A DNA stretch of 64,000 nucleotides from SIG622 sp045600125. GTDB taxonomy: Bacteria; Bacillota; Clostridia; Oscillospirales; CAG-382. The stretch spans positions 5,374-69,373 of the forward strand of contig JAZRXH010000119.1 in assembly GCA_045600125.1 (NCBI GenBank), in the 5' to 3' direction. The stretch's first letter is position 1, and each line of letters opens with the position of its first letter. The translations under genes and the position numbers were made by a program. Shown here piece by piece: positions 58,168 to 64,000 of this stretch. Under the pieces are notes generated by a model. It was not told the origin of the DNA and made no database searches. It saw only the letters and a program-made list of their open reading frames with translations.

Positions 58168-59394
58168 ATGGAATTTATCAATTCATCTTCTTATTTTGTC
58201 CCGGTCTTTCTGGGAGACTATGTAAAATTTAATAAAGGCATCGGCAAGGATCCGAACTGGGAACAAGTCAGCAACGATACCATCAAGCTCCCGTATCTGA
58301 TGAATTACGTGACCGATCTTGCGCATGATCCGAAAAAGTACGCCGAATATCACTATACGGATCTCGGCAAAGTTTCGGAAACGCTTTTTACGGGAAAAAT
58401 GTTTTCCCAAAAAAGCACAGCGGTAAAGCTTCTGGACGTGCGTTTTTCCTGCTTCTCCACCGATATCGGATTCCTTGAATTCCGGATTTCCTACGGTGAT
58501 ATGTCTCTTTATGAGATCGCCGATTTTGCCTACGAGTTCAAGAAGGCAAAAAAGTCCGGAATGTACGAAACGGCGAAAAAACTTGCCGCACTTACCGGGG
58601 AAGAGAAGATATTCTTCACAAGTACCGTTGACTTCAAATACGAGTGTATGTGCTTCCATATGATCATGGCAGAGGGAGTCCCGGAGAAGGAACTGGAAGC
58701 CGGGCTGAACCTTTTGAAACGGACGTACAGCTCCGGCTTTGCCGACGGACGCAACAGCGAAAACGACCCCGACATGATCTACAGACCCTATGCTTACGAC
58801 AACTGGGCGGGAAGTCAGGAGGGACTTGTGAACATCGTCACCGATGCGGGACCCGGGAACACGCAGGCGAATTTTTATCTGAAGAATTATCTGTATGAGA
58901 ATCTTACCTCGGATTATCGGATGCTGTACCTGCTTCTTCTGGATCAGCGCTTCTGCGCCTTGAAGTGCATCGCAGATATCGCTTCCACCGACGATAAAGA
59001 GACGAAACGCCTTGAACACCTCGAAAAAATGATCATCCGCCTGAAAACCGAGTTTTCCTTCCGGGTGCTCTCTGACGATATGCAGTATCAGAACATCTAC
59101 TCCATGATGTATGAAATTCTCAATATCGATTCCCTTTTGACCGACATCCATGAAAACGAAAGCCGCATGGCAGCTCTCAAGAGCGCCGAGATGGCGAAGA
59201 CCGAAAGCATAACCAATCTTGTCCTTTTTTGCTTATCCATTTTGTCGGTTTTTTCTGCTCTTATTGACGCCGCAAGCTATTTCGACCGATTTGAGCACCT
59301 TACTGAAATTTCGACCGTGCTGAGCATTTTCGGGGCGGTTGTACTGCCTTGTGCAGTGTTCGTTGTTATTTTTGCCAAAAGGAAGCGAAAATAG
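58168..59394 (+). CDS. Unknown protein with two C-terminal membrane helices
   Basis: The 408-residue protein has a soluble N-terminal part of about 345 residues with no motif I recognise, then a helical stretch (ENESRMAALKSAEMAKTESITN), and two membrane segments (about 350-368 and 382-401) separated by a short loop, ending in KRKRK. This long-helix-then-two-segments topology resembles CorA-type channels, but no GMN motif is visible, so the resemblance is only in layout. It is less GC-rich than its neighbours and lies next to a phage-gene remnant. It has a good promoter and terminator. Function unknown. Confidence 0.75.
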   Translation: MEFINSSSYFVPVFLGDYVKFNKGIGKDPNWEQVSNDTIKLPYLMNYVTDLAHDPKKYAEYHYTDLGKVSETLFTGKMFSQKSTAVKLLDVRFSCFSTDIGFLEFRISYGDMSLYEIADFAYEFKKAKKSGMYETAKKLAALTGEEKIFFTSTVDFKYECMCFHMIMAEGVPEKELEAGLNLLKRTYSSGFADGRNSENDPDMIYRPYAYDNWAGSQEGLVNIVTDAGPGNTQANFYLKNYLYENLTSDYRMLYLLLLDQRFCALKCIADIASTDDKETKRLEHLEKMIIRLKTEFSFRVLSDDMQYQNIYSMMYEILNIDSLLTDIHENESRMAALKSAEMAKTESITNLVLFCLSILSVFSALIDAASYFDRFEHLTEISTVLSIFGAVVLPCAVFVVIFAKRKRK

Positions 59395-59430
59395 TGCTGT
59401 GCTTTATGTCGAAAAGAAAATCCGAACAGC

Positions 59431-59458
59431 AAGTCCGCCCCCGGACGGACTTTATTTT
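59431..59458 (+). terminator. Terminator of the 408-residue gene
   Basis: AAGTCCG (59431-59437) pairs with CGGACTT (59446-59452), followed by TATTTTG. Confidence 0.75.
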
Positions 59459-59459
59459 G

Positions 59460-59609
59460 TTGCGTGATGGCGGCTTTCGACGCATCGAGCTCGCCCTGCA
59501 CGGCCTTCAGCCTGTCGGCTTCCGCACCGATGGCTTTGCCGTGCTCCGCCATGATCTTGTCGATGCTCTCGTCGGACAGCTCAAGACCCTTGAGGAATTC
59601 TCTTTTCAT
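59460..59609 (-). pseudogene. Phage scaffold (minor structural GP20-like) gene, N-terminal remnant
   Basis: The first 50 residues (MKREFLKGLELSDESIDKIM...LDASKAAITQQ) match the start of the phage scaffolding family (Phage_GP20), which assists capsid assembly, and a ribosome site (GGGAGAATAAC) remains in front of the ATG. After about residue 52 the frame runs into the terminator and the end of the neighbouring gene on the other strand, so the rest is lost. No other phage gene is nearby. It is a fossil of a former prophage. Confidence 0.72.
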
Positions 59610-59699
59610 GTTATTCTCCCCGGCTACACTTTTTAACGTGGCATTGCCCACGGAGCCGTGCACCGTTTACGCCGGGTGCTGCGGCGAATTTGTATAACA

Positions 59700-59734
59700 A
59701 AAGCCCGACAACAGAAGTTTTCTGTTGCCGAGCT
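59700..59734 (-). terminator. Terminator downstream of the 79-residue gene
   Basis: On the minus strand GGCAACAGAA and TTCTGTTG close a hairpin followed by TCGGGCTTTTG. Confidence 0.65.
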
Positions 59735-59759
59735 TCGGTTATTAACTTGTTTTTGAATT

Positions 59760-59819
59760 GCGAAAATTCGCTTCAACGAGTGAAAAACAGTGAAAATTCA
59801 CTTCAACGAGTGAAAAATA
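59760..59819. repeat. 30-bp direct repeat, two units, each with a hairpin
   Basis: Units at 59760-59789 and 59790-59819 differ at a few positions only. Both contain TTCRCTTCAACGAGTGAA; in the second unit this is a perfect hairpin (TTCACT/AGTGAA). Confidence 0.75.
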
Positions 59820-59863
59820 TCATATTCATTCAATTTCATCTTTAACTTGCTCTCTGCAATTTG

Positions 59864-60103
59864 TCAATACCACATCAGCAGATAATTCTCTGCTTTTTTC
59901 TCTTTTTCTTCATACATCTCTTGAAGTAGGAACCTTGCTTTCGACGCATGCAAGGTGCAATGCTCGTATCCCGGCGGAAGCGTATATTGATACTCGCCGG
60001 AAGCAAAGTTAACCGTTAGCGTTCCGCTTTCCTCGCTTCCTTCCGGATAAATATTACAGCTTTCCGTGCTTTTGTCAATTTTTATGTTTTTTATCCAAAC
60101 CAT
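59864..60103 (-). CDS. Small hypothetical protein, 79 residues
   Basis: A short AT-rich gene with a strong ribosome site (GAGGAAG, 4-5 bases before the ATG) and a likely terminator downstream. The sequence starts MVWIKNIKIDKS, alternates strands (GTLTVNFASGEYQYTLPPGYEH) and ends in a charged helix (EMYEEKEKKAENYLLMWY). I do not recognise a family. It sits between the phage remnant and azlD, with base composition like the 408-residue gene, so it may belong to the same acquired segment. Confidence 0.65.
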   Translation of the reverse strand: MVWIKNIKIDKSTESCNIYPEGSEESGTLTVNFASGEYQYTLPPGYEHCTLHASKARFLLQEMYEEKEKKAENYLLMWY

Positions 60104-60196
60104 AGAACTTCCTCGTTTCGTCTCCGTAATTAAACACTTTTGAAGCTAATGTGTGAGCTTCATCAAGGCGGTACCCTTTCTGAAAACTTTGGGGCT

Positions 60197-60508
60197 TCAG
60201 AATATCATCCCCGCCCCCAACTCCACCGCAATGGCGGCAAGCACGCAGAGCACAAGAGGACACCTGAAGTACGCCATGGCTCCCGCCGTAAAGACGCCGA
60301 GCACGCCCACGGCGGGGCTTACGGCAGACGCCGTGAATACCCCCGGGAAGACCAGCGCCGCCATGGCGGTGTAGGGCACAAGGCGCAGGAACTTTTCGGC
60401 TTTGCCGGAGAAGCGGATTTTCCCCACGAAAAGGGCGGGGAGGAGCCGCGGGATATAGGTCACGACCGCCATGAGGAGCAGCAATAACCAGAGGGTGTTT
60501 CCGCTCAT
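60197..60508 (-). CDS. azlD: AzlD family branched-chain amino acid transport protein
   Basis: The 103-residue protein has about four hydrophobic segments and the family pattern VVTYIPRLLPALFVGK and FLRLVPYTAMAALVFPG. AzlD is the small partner of AzlC in an exporter for branched-chain amino acids or their analogues. Its ATG overlaps the azlC stop by 4 bases (ATGA), so the two are translationally coupled. Confidence 0.93.
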   Translation of the reverse strand: MSGNTLWLLLLLMAVVTYIPRLLPALFVGKIRFSGKAEKFLRLVPYTAMAALVFPGVFTASAVSPAVGVLGVFTAGAMAYFRCPLVLCVLAAIAVELGAGMIF

Positions 60509-61266
60509 TGCTTTTCGCCTCCTTTATCATTCTCTGCAGTTCCGTTTCCGGCTCCGCTTTCTTCACCGTCAAGCTCCACGAAGAATACCCCCGCAAGGGC
60601 GCAGCCCAGTGTGGAGACGATGAGCGCTGCCGTGTCCGACATAAACAGCGATAGAACGCAGTTTACGAACGCCGTGAATATCACCAAAAGACCGAGGCGC
60701 AGGTTGCCGTTTATCGACGGAGCGATGAGAGCCAGAAACATGGCGTAGATGGCGATGCCGAATGCCGCCGTGATCTTTTCCGGGATGATGCCCATGAGGA
60801 CGGCGCCGATGGCGCTTCCGGCAATCCAGGAGGAATAGGTCATGGTGATGATGCCGAGGTAGGTGAAGACGGTGGCTCTGTTTTCTTCTTCGGTACCGAA
60901 CAGTGCAAAGGACTCGTCGGTGACAAAGAAGGAAAGCAGGGCACGGAGCGGGGCGGGGACGTTCTTCATCCGGTTCACCACGCAGGTGCTCATGATGAAA
61001 TGACGCAGATTGATGATGAAGGTGGCGAGAGCGACGGCAAAGAGCCCCGCCCCGCTTTTGACCATCCCCGATGCCATGATCTGACTGGAGCCGGCAAAGA
61101 CCATGGCGGAGGCGCTGATCGTCTGTCCCACCGAGAAGCCCGCCGAACGGGCGGCAGCGGCGTAGGCGATGCCGATGGAGATAAAGGCAAGAACGATGGA
61201 CGAGCCCCGTCTTATGCCGTACAGATAGTGGGAAAGGGGAGTGGCGGTTCCTTTTTTCATAAGCAT
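60505..61266 (-). CDS. azlC: AzlC family branched-chain amino acid exporter subunit
   Basis: The protein is about 253 residues long with eight or so hydrophobic segments. Landmarks are GIRRGSSIVLAFISIGIAYAAAARSAGFS, AMVFAGSSQIMASGM, FIINLRHFIMS and FVTDESFALF, all typical of AzlC. The ATG at 61266 is preferred of three close ATGs (61272, 61266, 61260) because it has the best distance from AAAGGA. The C-terminus has an acidic tail (LDGEESGAGNGTAENDKGG) not needed for transport. It forms an operon with azlD. Confidence 0.94.
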   Translation of the reverse strand: MLMKKGTATPLSHYLYGIRRGSSIVLAFISIGIAYAAAARSAGFSVGQTISASAMVFAGSSQIMASGMVKSGAGLFAVALATFIINLRHFIMSTCVVNRMKNVPAPLRALLSFFVTDESFALFGTEEENRATVFTYLGIITMTYSSWIAGSAIGAVLMGIIPEKITAAFGIAIYAMFLALIAPSINGNLRLGLLVIFTAFVNCVLSLFMSDTAALIVSTLGCALAGVFFVELDGEESGAGNGTAENDKGGEKQ

Positions 61267-61579
61267 GACCATTCCTTTCTGGAGTCTTCATTGGCGCCGG
61301 TTTTCTTTGTTCGGCAAAGAAAATTCGGAGTCGGATTTATGCTCCCGAAAGGCACAAATGCACGCTTGAAAAAAGCGCCTTTTTCATAAGCTTGCCTTTC
61401 GTGTTTTCGTATGGAAGCGGGCTTTCCGAAAGCTCCGTAAGATGATACCACGGGAGGGAGTTCCGTGTCAAGCGTTTTGACGTATTTGGCAAAAAAGAAA
61501 ATCGGTATTTCCGTAAAGAGGAAAAGAAAAGGTGCGCACCGGGAAAGCCGATACGCACCTGTCTTGTTACAGCCGGGGA

Positions 61580-62929
61580 TTATTCAGCCTTTTCGTTCTT
61601 CTTATCGGAGGGAGCGAGAACGAGGTTTGCGATGATACCGAGGATCAGAGCGCAGGCAACTTCGGTAAGAGTCACGGCGCCGATGCCGAGAGTCATACCG
61701 CCGATACCGGCAATGAGAATGACCGAAACAACGAAGAGGTTTCTGTTGTTGCCGAGGTCAACGTCCTGGATCATCTTCAGACCGGATACGGCGATGAAGC
61801 CGTAAAGGGTGACGCAGACGCCGCCCATGACGCAGGAGGGAATGGTGGCGAGGAAGGTCACGAAGGGACCGAAGAAGGAGATGACGATCGCCATAACGGC
61901 GGTGGTAAGGATGGTAACAACGGAAGCGTTGCCGGTGATGGCTACGCAGCCGACGGACTCACCGTAGGTGGTGTTGGGACAGCCGCCGAAGATCGCACCG
62001 GCGATAGAGCCGACGCCGTCGCCGAGGAGGGTTCTGTGGAGACCGGGCTCCTCAAGAAGATCGTGCTCGATGATGGAGGAAAGGTTCTTGTGGTCGGCGA
62101 TATGCTCGGCGAATACAACGAATGCAACGGGGATGTAAGCAACGGCGATGGTAGCGATGTACTTGCCGTCTACGGCAGAGAAGCCCTTTGCCGCCTTGAG
62201 GAAGGTGAAGTCGGGCACCCACTGCATATTCTGGAAGAGAGAAAAGTCAATGATCTTGAGGGCGTCGTTGCCGGTCGCAATACCGATGACGGTGAAGAGA
62301 GTGGCTGCGGCATAGCCTGCGAGGATACCGAGGATGAAGGGGATGAGCTTTGCCATCTTCTTGCCGTATACCGAGCAGAGCATAACGGTGAAGAGGGTAA
62401 CGAGAGCGCAGATGAAGCCGAGCCAGCCCTGAAGACCCATCACATAGGTGCCGGAGACGTTTTCAGCAAAGTGAAGAGCGTCGCCGATGGCGTTTCCTGC
62501 GAGGGAAAGACCGATGATAGCGACGGTCGGTCCGATAACAACGGGGGGCATGAGCTTTGCGATCCACTTAACGCCGGCGAACTTTACGATGATGGCGATG
62601 ACTACGTAAACGAGACCTGCGAAGAGAGCACCGATGAGAAGTCCGGCGTAGCCCGCTTCAGCCGAAACGGCACCGGCAAAGGCTGCGAACATGGAACCGA
62701 GGAAGGCGAAAGACGAGCCGAGGAAAACGGGGCTTCTGAACTTGGTGAAGAGAAGATAAACGATGGTGCCGACGCCGGCTCCGAAAAGGGCGGCGGACTG
62801 GCTCATGCCGTTGCCGACGATGGCAGGAACGGCGATGGTCGCCGCAAGGATGGCAAGCAGCTGCTGGAATGCGAAGACGACGGTCTGTCCGAGAGTGGGT
62901 TTGTCCTTGACTCCGTAGATGAGTTTCAT
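61580..62929 (-). CDS. uraA: Uracil permease (nucleobase:cation symporter 2 family)
   Basis: The 449-residue membrane protein is of the NCS2 family and takes up uracil with protons. It has the family features QQLLAILAATIAVPAIVG near the N-terminus, GSSFAFLGSMFAAF, the transmembrane-8 motif VVFAEHIADHKNLS with the substrate-binding glutamate, and GGCPNTTYGESVGCVAITG with the second glutamate. GGAGG lies about 9 bases before the ATG at 62929. It follows pyrR after 82 bases and is probably part of the same pyrimidine-controlled transcript. Confidence 0.94.
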   Translation of the reverse strand: MKLIYGVKDKPTLGQTVVFAFQQLLAILAATIAVPAIVGNGMSQSAALFGAGVGTIVYLLFTKFRSPVFLGSSFAFLGSMFAAFAGAVSAEAGYAGLLIGALFAGLVYVVIAIIVKFAGVKWIAKLMPPVVIGPTVAIIGLSLAGNAIGDALHFAENVSGTYVMGLQGWLGFICALVTLFTVMLCSVYGKKMAKLIPFILGILAGYAAATLFTVIGIATGNDALKIIDFSLFQNMQWVPDFTFLKAAKGFSAVDGKYIATIAVAYIPVAFVVFAEHIADHKNLSSIIEHDLLEEPGLHRTLLGDGVGSIAGAIFGGCPNTTYGESVGCVAITGNASVVTILTTAVMAIVISFFGPFVTFLATIPSCVMGGVCVTLYGFIAVSGLKMIQDVDLGNNRNLFVVSVILIAGIGGMTLGIGAVTLTEVACALILGIIANLVLAPSDKKNEKAE

Positions 62930-63011
62930 GTGACTTTCCTCCAAAAAATAATGTAGTGATTTATATCCGGTGCCCTTTTTTTGGGGGCACAAAATACCGA
63001 TAATTTATTTG

Positions 63012-63554
63012 CTATTCCCGGTCGTAAAGATCCACGCACAGCGAGCCGTCGTATTCGGGGGTGCAGACCTTCACGAATTCCTTCTGGGAGGTGGGGATGG
63101 TCTTGCCGACGTAGTCGGCACGGAGAGGCAGCTCCCGGTGTCCCCGGTCGATGAGGATGGCGAGCCGGATCTTCGAGGGTCTTCCCACCGAGAACAGCGC
63201 TTCGATGGCGGCACGGACGGTTCTGCCGGTATACAGCACGTCGTCCACGAGGACCACGCACTTTCCGGTGATGTCGAAGGGGATATCGGTCTTCCCGGAC
63301 AGAGGCATATCCGAGATCTTTTCCAGGTCGTCCCGGTAGAAGGTGATGTCCAGCTCGGCGGTGGGGACCTCGGCGCCTTCGATCTTATAGAGATCCTCGC
63401 AGATCATTTTTGCAAGGCTGACGCCCCGGCGCTTGATGCCGATGATCGCCAGACCGTCTATGCCCCTGTTGGCTTCGACGATCTCATGGGCAATGCGCAT
63501 GACGGCACGGCGAACGCCGTTTTCGTCCATAATGCTCGCTTTCGGAGTAGGCAT
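63012..63554 (-). CDS. pyrR: Bifunctional pyr operon RNA-binding regulator / uracil phosphoribosyltransferase PyrR
   Basis: PyrR binds pyr leader RNA when UMP is high and causes termination; it also has some uracil phosphoribosyltransferase activity. The 180-residue protein has the PRPP motif CVVLVDDVLYTGRTVRAA (about residues 93-110), GIKRRGVSLA and LAILIDRGHRELPLRADYVGK, all family hallmarks. The ATG at 63554 is chosen over an upstream in-frame start because AAAGGA lies 9 bases before it and it gives the family length. A leader with a terminator-like hairpin lies upstream, and uraA follows. Confidence 0.96.
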   Translation of the reverse strand: MPTPKASIMDENGVRRAVMRIAHEIVEANRGIDGLAIIGIKRRGVSLAKMICEDLYKIEGAEVPTAELDITFYRDDLEKISDMPLSGKTDIPFDITGKCVVLVDDVLYTGRTVRAAIEALFSVGRPSKIRLAILIDRGHRELPLRADYVGKTIPTSQKEFVKVCTPEYDGSLCVDLYDRE

Positions 63555-63688
63555 CTTCCTTTTCCTTTCACATAAGAGAATGAGAATATGAACCCTGCGA
63601 AAGACCGGATCCGGTACGATGCGGAAATTTTTCATACGGCGTGCCGATGACTGTATTCTGCTTTATCACATCAGCACGGAAAATGACC

Positions 63689-63719
63689 AAAAAAAACCTG
63701 CACGGCAAAATACCGTACA
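63689..63719 (-). terminator. Attenuator-like hairpin in the pyrR leader
   Basis: Within the leader TGTACGG (63719-63713) pairs with CCGTGCA (63705-63699, one G-U), then GG and eight T (63696-63689). It lies between the promoter and pyrR, as expected of a pyr attenuator. I did not find the consensus PyrR binding loop by eye. Confidence 0.6.
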
Positions 63720-63805
63720 AGACAAGGCGCCGCAAAGGGCGGTGAATATTGCAAAAATCTTGTCGGTATCTCAGTACCGTATTAAAGATTTTCCTTACCT
63801 TGGCT

Positions 63806-63834
63806 ATTGTATCACAGACGTGCGGATTTGTAAA
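63806..63834 (-). promoter_or_regulatory. Promoter for pyrR-uraA
   Basis: Minus-strand TTTACA (63834-63829), 17 bases, TACAAT (63811-63806), giving a leader of about 245 bases. Confidence 0.75.
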
Positions 63835-63890
63835 GCCTTTTTTCGACATTTTTCCCGGTATATAAATTGCAATATAAAGATTCCACAAAG

Positions 63891-64000
63891 TTAAGCAACC
63901 GAAATTTGTTTGATAAGCATATCAGAAGAAAGACCGTTAAGAGATCTTCTCGGATAGTTGTTGATCCAATGTTCAATCATCTTAATTCTCTCATGAGAGA
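63891..64000 (-). mobile_element. IS30-like transposase, C-terminal end (partial)
   Basis: The last 36 codons run off the window. They read SHERIKMIEHWINNYPRRSLNGLSSDMLIKQI and end in TAA at 63893-63891. The WINNYPRRSLNG phrase resembles the end of the DDE integrase domain of IS30-family transposases, just before the element's terminal repeat. The DNA is AT-rich compared with the resident genes. The terminal inverted repeat would be at about 63840-63890 but cannot be defined without the other end. Confidence 0.65.

Noticed and set aside
60104..60196. Short minus-strand coding-looking stretch between azlD and the 79-residue gene
   Set aside because: It is only the out-of-frame continuation of a shadow frame through azlD, with no start or ribosome site of its own.

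Overview
The window looks like a chromosomal segment of a spore-forming, gut-type member of the Clostridia (Oscillospiraceae/Ruminococcaceae-like). I infer this from GC-rich genes with strong AGGAGG-type ribosome binding sites, sporulation genes (spoIIP, a SigH-like sigma factor), Com_YlbF and DUF378 proteins, dockerin and cohesin-like domains, an S-layer-homology protein and a large set of cytoplasmic glycoside hydrolases. No rRNA or marker lineage is present, so the genus cannot be fixed.

Layout. 1-7.5 kb: the end of a flotillin-like protein, a small AT-rich orphan gene, mutY, a minus-strand operon tsaE-dgoK-aldose 1-epimerase, and divergent galK with a membrane protein. 7.7-12.4 kb: a DUF1295 membrane enzyme, a Gfo/Idh/MocA dehydrogenase, a MATE exporter and its neighbouring AraC regulator. 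12.5-19 kb: HIT and phosphoribosyltransferase genes, an orphan ParA, spoIIP, a PHP-domain protein and rsmA. 19.7-21 kb: tRNA-Leu, tRNA-Glu, tRNA-Met and a zinc-ribbon membrane protein. 21-30 kb: GH20 hexosaminidase, prfB, ylbF, trmB, DUF378, a HAD phosphatase, a sigma factor and a zinc-binding protein. 31-42.4 kb: ADP-ribosylglycohydrolase, GH36 alpha-galactosidase, GH29 fucosidase, two secreted cohesin-like/dockerin proteins, and a second GH29. 42.9-51.6 kb: glpP, a DUF1667 protein and an FAD oxidoreductase; a gene-free repeat-rich kilobase; ruvX; a duplicated-domain lipoprotein; fumC; and a PhnP-like MBL hydrolase. 51.7-64 kb: a flippase, a 1351-residue SLH/beta-helix protein, an unknown membrane-anchored protein, a phage scaffold remnant, azlCD, pyrR-uraA and the end of an IS30-like transposase.

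How the genes fit together. Two fucosidases, a GH20 hexosaminidase and a GH36 galactosidase all lack signal peptides. With galactokinase, an aldose epimerase and DgoK they suggest import and intracellular breakdown of host-type (mucin-like) oligosaccharides. The cohesin-like/dockerin pair and the SLH protein supply the cell-surface side.

The most unusual content is between the genes. Almost every gap longer than about 150 bases carries members of a modular family of perfect palindromes. In different copies the arms have different sequences but stay complementary, so the structure appears to be maintained. The clearest single object is an array at 30599-30823: nine consecutive stem-loops with mostly unrelated stems, separated by a constant heptamer (GTGAAAT) that flips to its reverse complement (ATTTCAC) partway along. 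Other leads are a duplicated triplet of DnaA-box-like sites upstream of ylbF, a five-unit 41-bp tandem repeat after rsmA, and an inverted-repeat-bounded gene-free kilobase at 45.4-46.4 kb.
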